Below, piece after piece: positions 1-14,859 of a DNA stretch of 41,965 bases. The translations under genes and the position numbers were made by a program. The stretch spans positions 1-41,965 of the forward strand of contig JAIXMF010000091.1 of the NCBI GenBank assembly GCA_025201365.1. Reading direction: 5' to 3'. Positions within the stretch are counted from its first letter, which is position 1. Each line of letters begins with the position of its first letter. Source of the DNA: Syncephalis plumigaleata (taxonomy: Eukaryota; Zoopagomycota; Zoopagomycetes; Zoopagales; Piptocephalidaceae). Under the pieces are notes generated by a model. That model ran no database searches, was not told the DNA's origin, and saw only the letters and a list, made by a program, of their open reading frames with translations.

Positions 1-3390
<3,390 letters not shown>

Positions 3391-3721
3391 TATCTATAAT
3401 ACCGTATGCTGCATATATATACCTATATATCTATATATCTATATACAATCTAGGAGAAATGCGATATCTAGTCCGTTTAAATAAAGAGAATCATGGGTGG
3501 AACTTTTACTACGTAATTAGGAATGATGTCATTGTAGATTAGATGTCACGTGATTTTTAATAGATGCGAAATGATGATGGGTGATCATGCTCGATAAATT
3601 CGATTTTATATAAGAGCGTAACATTGATATTTTGCCTCGGAATAAACATACGCACACACCTTTAATATTATTGTCCTACACCACTATCCCTTTACTTTAT
3701 ACTTCACTTTACACTCTGGCT
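3391..3721. promoter_or_regulatory. PKC1 3' flank and GUT2 promoter
   Basis: This 331-bp gap holds a polyadenylation-like AATAAA at 3480-3485 for PKC1. It also holds a TATA-like TTTTATATAAG at about 3604-3614, roughly 110 bp before the GUT2 ATG. An AT-only dinucleotide tract lies around 3413-3445. No gene is seen here. An open frame runs in from 3632, but its first codon is TTG, so it is treated as leader. Confidence 0.55.
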
Positions 3722-6188
3722 ATGTGGCGTCATGCTCGCACACTAACTGGCCGTCGCTGGCCCTTGATGCTGGCAGGTACTACTACTGCAGCAACAGCTA
3801 CTTGGATGACTTATCGTTGGTCATCTCAACGTGAATCTAGTCGTTCTACTACTACACTAGCAATTCAAAATGCCCCTGAGTCAATAGAGGCCAAGTCCAG
3901 TTTATACACTCGTATGAATTCGATATGGCAACATATATCATTACCATCGATGACGGTACATGCAGATACACTGGTAGATACGGCACCGGTACCGGCAGAC
4001 TGGCATCCACCATCCCGTCAAGTGATGCTAGATCGATTGCAACAGAGTAGTCAGCCCAATGGTGCGCCATTCGACTTGCTGGTTGTTGGTGGTGGTGCCA
4101 CGGGTACTGGCGTGTTGCTTGATGCGTCACTACGCGGACTTAATGTCGCACTAGTGGAGAAGGACGATTTCTCATCAGGTTAGTCTGGTCGATACGCGTC
4201 ATTCATCACATCTAGTTTATTGCTACTTGATGGCTAATTATTGCTATGTGTATCCATGTATCAGGCACGTCATCACGATCGACTAAGTTGGTTCATGGTG
4301 GTGTACGCTATCTCGAGAAGGCGTTCATGGAACTTGATTATGAACAGTATAAACTGGTACGCGAAGCATTACATGAACGTTCGGTATTTTTGCATATTGC
4401 ACCATTTCTAAGTAATCAACTACCGATTATGTTGCCAATTTACAAGCAAGTATTAGCCTGCTATTTCATCAATTTGCGTAATATTGACTAATGACTGTAT
4501 TAGATGGTGGCAAGTACCTTACTACTGGGTCGGATGTAAAGTATACGACATGCTAGCAGGCAAGGAGAACATGGAAAAAAGCTATTTCCTAACGCGTCGT
4601 CGAGCACTTGAAGCATTCCCTATGTTAAAGAATGAGGAACTAGTAGGCGCGCTCATCTATTACGATGGTAGGCACAAATGACATGTAGCATAGAGTGTGA
4701 TTATTAATATACAATGGAATAGGCCAGCATAATGATGCACGTATGAATGTAGCATTAGCCATGACAGCGGTAGCCCATGGAGCAACTGCAGCCAACCACG
4801 TCGAAGTAATGGATCTAGTCAAGGAGAAGAATGAACAAGGAGAGGAGGCGATATGTGGTGCGGTAGTGCGTGACACGTTAACCGGCAATACTTGGACGGT
4901 GAAAGCAAAGGTAAATTGTAATACTAGCTCATTTACAATATGATTAATGTATATACTTGTACGTACTAGGGAGTGGTCAATGCTACTGGTCCATTTATAG
5001 GTTAGTATCAAATAGTAGATGATGATTATGATGATGATGGTGATGATTCACATTAATACTAATATATATATATGTATGCATGCATGTACATTTGTAGATG
5101 GATTACGTAAAATGGATGAAGTCACCACTAATAACATTGTCGTACCAAGTGCCGGTGTTCATATTATACTGCCCAATTATTATGCACCTGCTAATATGGG
5201 ACTGATCGATCCAAGTACAAGTGATGGACGTGTTATCTTCTTCCTTCCGTGGCAAGGCAACACAATTGCTGGCACTACTGGTAGATGATAATAGTAGATG
5301 GCATCTATAGATTACATACTAATGCGTTGTATGTTGTATTAGATTCACCAACAGATGTTACCGATAATCCTATGCCACAAGAAGTGGAAATTCAATGGAT
5401 TCTCGATGAAGTAAAACGTTACCTTAGCGAGGATGTTCAAGTGCGTCGTAATGATGTACTGGCTGCCTGGTCGGGAATACGTCCATTGGTTCGTGATCCC
5501 CGTGCACATAACACGGCGGAACTCGTACGTAATCACATGATTAACGTGTCACCCGACAAGTTGCTCACGATTGCCGGTGGTAAATGGACCACGTATCGAC
5601 ATATGGCCTCGGAAACGGTAGATGAAGCCATTCGCGTATTCAACCTAAAGCCTAGTATGCCATGCACGACAGAGCATACACGCTTGTTGGGATCGCACGA
5701 TTACTCGCCTACCATGTTCATCCGACTTATTCAGACATTTGGACTAGAAACGGATGTGGCCAAGCATCTAGCCGAATCCTACGGTGATCGCGCCTTTCTA
5801 GTAGGATCCATGGCCGAGCAAACAGGACGGCGTTGGCCACGTGTCGGTGAACGTATCGCCATCGGTTACCCGTATATTGAGGCAGAAGTGAGATACGCGG
5901 TACACCATGAATATGCATGCACGGCAGTGGTAAGTATTACTAGCAATAATGATAGTTATATTTAATAGCTAATATATATATATATGTACTGTATAATAGG
6001 ATGTACTAGGTCGTCGTATGCGTTTGGCCTTTTTGAATGCTAGTGCCGCTCATGAAGCATTACCACGCGTCGTCGAGATTATGGCCAAAGAGCTAGGCTG
6101 GAATAAGAAACGACAACGTGAGGAGATTGAACGTGGTGAACAATTCCTACGTTATATGGGCTATAAGCACGAAGACAATGTCATCTAA
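3722..6188 (+). CDS. GUT2: FAD-dependent glycerol-3-phosphate dehydrogenase, mitochondrial
   Basis: Oxidises glycerol-3-phosphate to dihydroxyacetone phosphate at the inner mitochondrial membrane and passes electrons to ubiquinone (glycerol catabolism and shuttle). Spliced length is 659 residues, close to the family norm. The N-terminus is Arg/Ser/Thr-rich with a hydrophobic stretch, as expected for mitochondrial import. Then come the FAD-binding VVGGGATGTG (about 4081), the family signature STKLVHGGVRYLEKA, VVNATGPFID, and AGGKWTTYR (about 5572). Exons: 3722-4178, 4265-4445, 4504-4667, 4723-4910, 4970-5000 (31 nt), 5098-5280, 5343-5929, 6000-6188. They sum to exactly 660 codons. The second intron (4446-4503) only keeps frame if it uses a GC donor (GCAAGT), giving PIYKWWQVPYYW. 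No EF-hands are seen, which is typical of fungal rather than animal enzymes. The ATG at 3722 is the first in frame. Confidence 0.95.
4446..4503 (+). other. GC-AG intron in GUT2
   Basis: The donor reads AA|GCAAGT and the acceptor TATTAG. The GT four bases downstream (4450) would shift the frame. The GC donor joins Tyr-Lys to Trp-Trp-Gln-Val-Pro in frame, as conserved in the enzyme family. Length is 58 nt. Confidence 0.8.
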
Positions 6189-6407
6189 CATTACTACAAT
6201 GACAATGATGATTTGTTGCTGTTTTTATTATTATTATCAATGTTGTTGATGTTACTCTCTATTTGATTACACAATGAAAGATGACATACGTAAATGTGCA
6301 GTACTCATATACATATGATATATAATGTGTATGTATGCATATGTGAATACATGCGTTTGTTTATTCAAATGAAATGTTAATGATGAGTAGATTCATGATA
6401 TGATTGA

Positions 6408-9110
6408 CTAAGCTTTGGGTTGATCTTGCCAAGCAAATGACTAGAATTGAACTACGTTAATAATGACGATATACGCTTGTATACTATGCAACCTACCAAT
6501 TTACCCGATGGATCACCTGTAGCAATGAGAATGTTGATCACACTGATTCTCTCTTTCTCCAATAGTGCAGCCTTCATGGCAGCTTCTATCTCTGACTTTG
6601 TACGGCATAGATAGCCCTTGCCATGGAATGCTTCGGCCATTAACTCGTATCTAGCCTCTGGCAGTAAGGTGAATGAAGGCAGTAGGGCTGATTGCTCCAC
6701 CTTTTCATGAAATCCATCTTTATCCAATCCATAGTAGATACCATTGTTATTCATGATAATGACAATAAGTGGTAATCGGTAACGAGCAGCTGTTTCCAAT
6801 TCCATTGCACTAGATGTACACTTGTTATTAGCAGTTATACTATTACCACAACTAGTACGAATAATATCTACCTGAATCCAAATGCTGAATCACCCAGAAT
6901 AGCGATAACACGTCGATTAGGATTCATCAACTGAGCTAATAGACATAAAGCGTATATATCGATTATGTTTAGATTGTTTGAATGAGAGAAGTGTAAATCG
7001 TGCTACCTACCTGCAATAGCATATCCTAATGCAGGTCCCATTGTACCCATTGTACCTAGAATTGATCAATACTAGTCAGCTATATGTAGATAATGTATAT
7101 AGATATACTTACCAGCATCAAGTCGACTACGTGGCATTAGAATGGGAAAGATACTACGCGAGATATCCATGGTGTTAGCACCTTCCGATACAATGACAGC
7201 ATCAGATGGTACCATGGCCTGAATTGTACCAAATGTCGGGTAGTAATCAAGGGGGAAAGTATCTGCTGCCATACGCTTCACCATTGATTGCGTGTTAGTT
7301 TCAATCTTTTGTTGTAGAGCATGCAAATAGTCGGATGATGGTAGTGGTGTGGACGTGTCTTGTCGATGCTGTCCAAGTGCACCTATCAACTGACGTAGAA
7401 CTGGTCTTAAATGACCCACTAGGGGAACATCAATGTTCTGAACTTGATCTAAATGATTACAATTAATATTAGTATGATATATCAATTCATTATACATGAT
7501 CGTTAATACATACTCATCTCGTCGGGTGAGATATCCACTTGAATCCATTTGACATTAGGGGAAAATCGAGGTGATTTACCGAAATGTAGCATCCAATTGA
7601 GTCTAATGGTTCATTGCGAATAAGTAATGCAATGAGTCTGTTATTATCTATTTCATACCTGGCACCAAGTAATAATACGACATCTGCTTGCTTAAGGGCA
7701 AGTGAACGAGCTGCCGCTATACAATGTGGATCATTGTCGGGTATGACGCCCTTACCCTAATAGTTTGATGTGTGTATCCTCATTATTAGTATGATATTGT
7801 ACGATAAGTTTACACAACAGTTATTTACCATAGGAGTGGGTAACACTGGAATACCAGTAAGATCGGCGAGTTGCTTGACTTCATCTTCTACTTGTGCATA
7901 ATTCGCACTGTAATAATAAATTGATTAGCTATGTATTATTAAGAGATAGCAACTATGACTAGACATGCTTACCCTTTACCAACAATAATTAGTGGACGTT
8001 TGGATGATAGTAGCAATTGCGCAGCCTTCTCAATCAATTGTGGATCACCCATGGGTTCATGACAAATGGTCGGTTGGCATCGATCAAACGATATACTGTC
8101 GGCGGGTACATGCGTTTGAATAATGTCGGCAGGCTAGATTGATCACTTGTATTAGACTACTCGTTACAGTTACAATGATAGATAGCATGATACATACTAG
8201 ATCGACATAACTAGCACCAGGACGTCCTTGTAATGCACTACTAAATGCTTGCATAATCACATTGGGGATATCGGCATGATCAATCACTTGTCTTGCGTAT
8301 TTGGTATGTGGTCGACAAAGTGCCACTTGATCCATGTCTTGGAATCCACCGCGTCCTGCCTGTAACGTGAGATTACATGAACATCTAGTAGTTAGACATC
8401 ATCGAATGACAATAATGAATCCACACTATAGATTACCATATCACGTTCCGTTGATCCACCGATAACTACCAAGGGCTATCACGTCAATAGTTAGCGATCT
8501 TCTATTCAGCTATTCATGTAACTACTAATAAAGGCATTACCCAACAGTTCTCCTACATAATATAAGCATAACCATGGTTGTTAGAATACAGATTGATTAG
8601 CTAGATGATAACCACTTACCTGAGCATTGACTATACCCGCCAAAGCTATGCGTACAATAGTTGTTAGTATATTCATTCATGATTATGAAACTGCTTGCGT
8701 ATTATTACTTACCATGTACTGCACCCGGTCCTGATACAACTAGACAGACCTATACAAAAGTAAATACAACATAGAAGTCTGTTATTGATGTTTCCATTAG
8801 AGTATATCCATTGACGTCTTACACCAGGCTGACCGGACATGTAACCTATCAACGTGATTATACAATTAATATCATCCATTATCATGGTTATCGCGTAGCA
8901 TCATAGCTTACCCCATGCTGTGGCCGCATAACTGGCCGCTTGTTCATTACGGAAACCGATAAAACGAATGCCCACTTCTTGACAAGCTTCTGCCACTTCA
9001 ATGACCGGAATGCCCACGACACCAAACATCACCGTAACGCCCATTTGACGTAGAGAGTGAGCGACAATTCGGGAACCGTCCATATTGGCCATATCCGTAG
9101 TAGTAGTCAT
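6408..9110 (-). CDS. HACL1: 2-hydroxyacyl-CoA lyase / oxalyl-CoA decarboxylase family enzyme
   Basis: Thiamine-diphosphate enzyme that cleaves 2-hydroxyacyl-CoA to formyl-CoA and an aldehyde (alpha-oxidation), or decarboxylates oxalyl-CoA. In order: the N-terminal ThDP domain with [20 protein letters not shown] and the [11 protein letters not shown] glutamate region, [25 protein letters not shown] (nearer HACL1 than oxalyl-CoA decarboxylases, from memory), [12 protein letters not shown], then the ThDP/Mg motif GDSAFGFS with NNNGIYYG. The gene is split into many short exons, one of only 12 nt (8541-8552, residues ENCW). The last exon is reached through an intron with acceptor TTCTAG and reads [10 protein letters not shown] then stop at 6408. 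No SKL-like peroxisomal tripeptide is present. The first in-frame ATG is at 9110-9108. The frame is open further upstream through a Thr run, but I see no earlier ATG in it. Exact substrate is undecided. Confidence 0.88.
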
Positions 9111-9832
9111 GGTAGTAGTAGTAGTAGTAGTAGTAGCAAATGCTAATGAGTGAAAGCAGTATTGAATAGGAGACAAATAGGGCGAGGTAGTGAAGTAGCG
9201 AGTGAAGAATGCTTGCAATATCGGATGATTGACTAATTGTTGTACCGATAATCTAATCACTTTGATTGACCTTTATATACATGTAGATAGATGTATATAA
9301 ATGTGGATATATTCATGTAGATCAAGTGATGTATCCTTGTTCTCTTATCGGGTACTTCAATGTATCAATACAAGTCATCGGGTATACTCATTTACCTGAA
9401 TATGCATATCTCAATTTAGACAGACATAACTGGATAGGGGCAATAGCACATCCTGTATTATGGTAGATTCTGGTTTATTGAGAGAGTGTCGAAAAAGTGG
9501 ACTTGTCATCGAAGAAGGGGGAGAGGGAGACAAAGTGAGGGTAAGAACATGAGGATCGTAAGACAGGTCACGTTGCGACAAAGCAGCATAAGCAATATGA
9601 TTATTAATATTATTATTAGAACTCGTACTCTGCTATTATTATCCGTCTGCAGCTGTAGGTTTCGTAGGCATCCTATCATTCACCAACATCGTTATTATTA
9701 GTGGAAACAGCGTGACTCCGCATTGTGATATTGCCTTGTTACACCATAGGAAGCGATGATATCATCATGATGTGTATCAAGCATCAGATGGTAGTAGGAG
9801 CAAGGCAATGGCTTGACTAATCAACTAATCAA
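9111..9832. promoter_or_regulatory. Lyase promoter side and thioesterase 3' flank
   Basis: About 720 bp between the lyase ATG and the thioesterase stop, both on the minus strand. A TATA-like TATATAAAGG (minus strand) sits at 9270-9279. A GTA trinucleotide run (about 9112-9136 on the plus strand) lies in the lyase leader and would encode threonines if translated. A plus-strand open frame at 9486-9701 begins with GTG and looks like chance. No gene is supported. Confidence 0.4.
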
Positions 9833-10668
9833 CTAATTAAAAATATCTTTTGTTGGAACACTACCGGCAGGAACTCGTCCGGATGCTTCCAACTCTGCTT
9901 GCATAGCACGCGACTTTGCGATAAATTTAGTGTGACGGCCCTGAGCGAGAAGTCGAGTGCCCGAGGTGATATCAACCGCAGTAAAGGCAAGCGACTTGCC
10001 TATTTTCGTACAGCGTGCATCCTAATCAACCATGAATAGACAAGTGTACGTGGATAGGCAGGAGTACATTCCATGCACATGATGACAATCATTAGGATAT
10101 GGATAGAGATGCTTTGTTTGTTTGTTCATCTGCAATGGAATAACAACAATGACTTACAATAGTGATCACTTCATTTAATGCGGAGCCATTTAGATAGCTT
10201 ACACTTAGGTCGGTGGAGACACCCGTAAGATAATCACCAGTGGAGGCGATGGCCAATGAACCACATATATCCACGAGAGAAGCGATCATTCCACCGTGAA
10301 GTGAATCCACACGATTCTACGATAAAGCACACACACATGCACACGCACACATGTATGATAATAAAAGTAAATTAGTGATTGATGATGAAGAAGAAGGATA
10401 GAGTGTGCTACTGCTTACTAGATGTCGTTCTTCTATTTGCATGGTACAAACAGCACGACCTGGTTCTGCCTCCACCACTTTAAGCTACATAATGAACATA
10501 TTCATATAATTATTTGGATGATCATTTCCTTGTTTTATTATAGCATTTGAGTATTTATTCATCCATTTCTCTTACCTTATCAGCTAACGTGCTATCATAA
10601 CCATTGGGGCGACGTAGTAATAATAAAGTGCGTCTTACAAAATCAAGTGTATTCTTTGGTACTGACAT
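9833..10668 (-). CDS. Hotdog-fold acyl-CoA thioesterase (PaaI/ACOT13-like)
   Basis: Small acyl-CoA thioesterase of the hotdog superfamily, which hydrolyses acyl-CoA to free acid and CoA. The exons spell MSVPKNTLDF at the start (ATG 10668-10666), then LKVVEAEPGRAVCTMQI, the signature NRVDSLHGGMIASLVDICGS (the HGG turn and following helix carry the active site in this family) and STDLSVSYLNGSALNE, then DARCTKIGKSLAFTAVDI. The stop is at 9833. Four exons are seen, about 160 residues, matching ACOT13-type proteins. It sits next to another acyl-CoA enzyme on the same strand, which fits a shared fatty-acid theme but is not evidence of co-transcription. The true substrate chain length cannot be read from the sequence. 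Confidence 0.88.
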
Positions 10669-10886
10669 ACTGCTAATAGTAGTAGTAGCAATAGCAATAG
10701 TATATAGTAGTAATGATGACGACTACTAAACTGAATGACAACGAATGAATTAAAAACAAAGGGTGTGTACGTGTGTGTGTACGCGTATTTCTATGTTTAC
10801 TATTATTAATAATTAGCCTGTAAACAACAATAGTATACAATGACGATTTGTTTATAATTGACTTTATTATGCTTGTGGGCTTCTTA

Positions 10887-11633
10887 TTAACTTGCTTGTG
10901 GATCGTTTAAGAGAAAACGTTGAGTGCCACTCCATCGACGAACTATCGATGAGACATGATAGGGTGCACTTTTTGGAGACATGTCCACTACATCGGCTTG
11001 TTGTATTGGTATGCCTTTTCCACGATTAGCACTGGATCGCCATCGGTAGTCGTTAATGGGCATAGCATACTCGGTGGATGCTGTATTCTCTGATGCTTCT
11101 TCCTCGTCAGTATGCGATAATGACGTTAACGATGGACGATGCACGAAAATATGTCGATGTGCCATGGGATACCATTTCATTGAAGCACGTCGATCTAGGG
11201 AGGTGTGACGTGGATATTCATCTAGACTGCTACTATCATCTTTGTCTACGGTGAGCATTGGGAAATCCTCCAAGTACTCCTCTTGACGACGAGACAATGA
11301 CACGATTGGTGAATAAACAATGGGAGACCATAGATTTTCTTCTTGATTGGCATCCAACTCGCTACCATTACTATTGTCATCAGTATTACTGTCGAGATCC
11401 GTGTCGTCATCTTGTATATCCTCCAGTAGATTATGCACTAATGAACCGATATACCATGGCCAAGGTGGGTGTGCACCAGGATTGTGCATGTACTGCGTAT
11501 TGATCTCTTCAACAATAGACGATAATGTATCTGCTGCCTGTGGGGATATGGATACCGGTATGGCTATAACATTCGAGAGAGCACATACGATAGCGGCAAG
11601 CAAGGTGAACGTGTATAAATGTGATAATGGCAT
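10887..11633 (-). CDS. Secreted acidic protein with dibasic sites, function unknown
   Basis: Single-exon 248-residue protein starting at ATG 11633-11631. The first 24 or so residues form a clear signal peptide (hydrophobic core FTLLAAIVCALSNVIA). The mature part is rich in Asp, Glu and Ser, including a DDDTDLDSNTDD tract, and has a Pro/Trp cluster HPPWPWY. Three Arg-Arg sites (LSRRQ, LDRRA, VRRWS) would be candidate Kex2 sites; the last would release a 15-residue C-terminal peptide starting WSGTQRF. I do not recognise the family. It is divergently placed to SART1. It could be a secreted effector-like protein, a peptide precursor or a wall protein; none is shown. Confidence 0.75.
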   Translation of the reverse strand: MPLSHLYTFTLLAAIVCALSNVIAIPVSISPQAADTLSSIVEEINTQYMHNPGAHPPWPWYIGSLVHNLLEDIQDDDTDLDSNTDDNSNGSELDANQEENLWSPIVYSPIVSLSRRQEEYLEDFPMLTVDKDDSSSLDEYPRHTSLDRRASMKWYPMAHRHIFVHRPSLTSLSHTDEEEASENTASTEYAMPINDYRWRSSANRGKGIPIQQADVVDMSPKSAPYHVSSIVRRWSGTQRFLLNDPQAS

Positions 11634-11980
11634 GTTAATACTAAGAACTAGCTGTGAGTGACCACTAGAGAAGAAAGTTAAAAGAGTTAAAGAAGATGAA
11701 CAAGCTTAATTGCCATCTATAAAGGGGTGACTATATCGCATTGCTAATAGATTATGGCTACTTAGCAGTGTAATTTAAATGTAAATAAACAATAAATAAG
11801 CATCGGATAACGATATTGATGATGTAGATGCAGGTGTATGTGTTACACTGAATTAGAAATGGGAGGAGAATGGCGTGTGTGAGCATATTTTGCTGTTAAA
11901 GAATCAATTCAGTAATGCCATTTGAGTCACAATAGTTGTTGATCGTTTTCCATTCAATTAATTTACTTTCTTTTACAAAA
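11634..11980. promoter_or_regulatory. Divergent promoter, secreted protein / SART1
   Basis: This 347-bp gap separates two divergent starts. A TATAAA-containing block (CTATAAAGGGG) lies near 11717-11727 on the plus strand. The remainder is AT-rich. I see no gene. Confidence 0.4.
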
Positions 11981-14859
11981 ATGAGCAGTGCCGATAATTC
12001 CAGTTCGAAGGAGATCTCACTCTCCCTAGAAGAGACCAAGTAAGTGGTGCGTATAAACAAGTGGATACGATGTTAACGATAGAATTACTATTATAGTGCG
12101 TTGCGTATTAAGTTGGGATTGAAGCCGATAGAGGCAGGTCCATCTAATGCAACGGCAGCGGCCGAGAACAACTATAAAGAGCAGCGCGAGAAAGAGAAGA
12201 AGGCTGCCGAGGAGAAGGCGCTAAAAGATAAGATTGAAAAGTAAGTTACAGCATGTTTGCCTATTGAATCAAGGCAGAGTAAACTATTATTGGATCTGTT
12301 GTTAATATATATATATATTTATGTTATTGTAGAATGCAGAATCGTGCCAAACTATCAAAGAAACTTGAAGGGAAAGGATTGGGCGATGTCGATGCAACAG
12401 ATGAAACTGAGGCTAGCGCCATGGACTGGGTGCGTCGTAGTCGTCAGAGTGAGCGGGCACGAGCCAAAGAACGCGCACTAGCTGCGAAACGTGCAAAACA
12501 ACTAGAAGAGCAAGACGGCATTGTTGGTCATGCTTCCTCAAATGAATACTCGTCTGGTATGTATAGGATTGTTCATGCACCACATCTACTATGATTGCTA
12601 ATCGATGAACAATGATAGATCATTTGAAAGGTCTTACGGTAGCACACGATATAACTGACTTTCAAGAAGGTGAAGAACAAGTTCTAGTACTGAAAGACTC
12701 TAGCATTATGGAGAATGAAGGTAAGCATACGAGTGGTGCACGATATGCAGATGCTAATGACAATAATTGTACATTGCTTTACTAGAGGAGGGAGATCAGT
12801 TGGAGAGTGTGCAACTAGCGGAGAAAAGTAAGCTGGAGCGTAATTTGGAAAATAAGAAGAAACGTCCAATCTACACGGGATACGACGATGAAGAGTTCTC
12901 CACTACCATTGGTAAGCGACCAGAGATTCTATCTCATTATGATGAGGTAATCGACGGCAAGAAAGGCAAGGTAGGTTATTTGAAATGTATATATACATAA
13001 TGATATCGAGACATGTTACTTATTCATTATACACGTTGCATTGTATAGAGTTTTACACTGGGCAATGAAGGAGAACAACAATCGCAGACTGATGAGCAAA
13101 TGCGTCAAACGGTATCTAGTCGATTACGCGTAGAAGGAGAAAGCCTCGATTATACCAGTAAGTGATTAGCATGATGCTATTCTTTCCTTATTGTTTACTA
13201 GATATATACTAACGTATAATCATTAGAAATGCAGATTATGAATGATTATTACACGCAAGAAGAGGCCGATGTTACATTTAGAAAACCGCGACAAAGTAAG
13301 AAGGGAAGAAAAGTACGTAGACGACCACAAGCATCTTCTACTAGTGAAGATGTTGTCAATGACTCGGCAATGGCGTTGGATGAAGAGAAACCCGCGCCCA
13401 TTGTCAGGGCTGATCTATCAAGAAGTAATCTGGTGGATGATGACGATCTACAAAAGGCATTGGCATTAGCGCGTAATACTGCTACGAAGAAACGAAATAA
13501 ACGAAGTGCAGTGGAAGAGATTGCTGAACAAGGTGAGATATCACATACAATATACACGATATAGGTTATATCTAATCATGTGTCATTCTAGTTAAACGTA
13601 TTAAAGAGGAACCTGATTATTTGGGTACTACCATTGATAGTCTAGATGCAACTGCATCGGATAGTACAAATGGCAATGGACCACTCGTACTATCAGATAC
13701 AACCGAGTTTGTTCGTGGACTAACACTTGACGTTCTACTGCCCATCAAGAAAGAGGTGGACACTGATAGTAACGCAGGTAGTGGCCCAGTAGAGGGTAGA
13801 TCTGCTCAGAATGCATCATCCTTGAATGGTATGGATGAGGATGAGGAGGATTCGAAGCCCGAGTATACTACTATGGATGTTGACTCTGTTATGGTAAAGA
13901 ATGAACCTAATACGGATGAACCATTCGATCCAGAAAAGGCAGCAGAGAGGGTAAGTAATCAATTAGCATTCAATGGCAATTCGTCAATTAATATTGCTAT
14001 CACTTGAATATAGGAAGTGGCCACCATAACAGAGGAGCCATTGGTGGCAACGGGATTAGGCGCAACAATGGCGTTATTGAAGCAGAAAGGTAAATTGTAG
14101 AGGCATGAGAAAAGGAGCATGGAACACTAATTGTAGAACTGATTGTGTGTAATATAGGTTTAGCGGACAAACCATCTGAGCGTGAGCTACGTAATGCACG
14201 TATGGCTCAAAAACAAGTGGAATTCCAACAGGAAATACGTAAACAACTCACTCGTATGGATCGAGAACGTGATGCTGAGAAGCAACTTCGACGAGAGGCT
14301 GCCACACAATCAGGTAAACGTGGCGGTCATGCCTATGAACGGGAACGTGAACGTCAAGAGGAGGAGACACGCTACCAGGAGCAACGTCGTCAACGAGAAT
14401 GGGATCTAATGATGCGCGACTATCAACCGGAAGTGAATCTCGTCTACAAGGATAAACATGGCAATCGTTTGAATGCAAAGGAGGTAGGACAAGTGCGGCG
14501 AATGCCATGCATACGTGGCAACAGCATTATGTGTCGTATTACAAAAGTGCATATACTCACTATTATTATTATTTCTTTGCTATTAATAGGCTTATAACGA
14601 ATTGTCGCACAAGTTCCATGGAAAACAACCGGGCAAGGTGAAGACAGAGAAACGATTGAAGCGTATGGCGGAACAACAACGTCTCGACAATATGCCTAAT
14701 AATGATACACCACTCGGAGCAGCGGCAGCACTACAGGATCGACAGAAACGCACAGGCATGCCCTATATGGTGTTGCAGCTTGGCGATACTCGACATAGCA
14801 CTCATATTGGTTCGCGATCTCATGCGCCAGATGCATTATCGCGAGATGTCTTCCAATAA
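11981..14859 (+). CDS. SART1: SART1/Snu66, U4/U6.U5 tri-snRNP protein
   Basis: Nuclear splicing factor of the SART-1 family, needed to join the U4/U6.U5 tri-snRNP to the pre-spliceosome. Eleven exons are traced from ATG 11981 (MSSADNSSSKEISLSLEE) to TAA 14857. The family N-terminal signature (SLEETNALRIKLGLKPIE), a Lys/Arg/Glu-rich coiled coil, WVRRSRQSERARAKERALAA, and KRPIYTGYDDEEF are present. The conserved C-terminus is also present: ELSHKFHGKQPGKVKTEKRL and TPLGAAAALQDRQKRTGMPY. Introns are short with GTAAG or GTATG donors. It fits a genome relying on dense introns and, nearby, on 3-nt exons. A polyadenylation-like AATAAA follows at 15006-15011. Confidence 0.95.

Noticed and set aside
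9486-9701. Plus-strand Arg-rich ORF
   Set aside because: Begins with GTG, lies in the lyase promoter region, and has no domain or clear splice partner.
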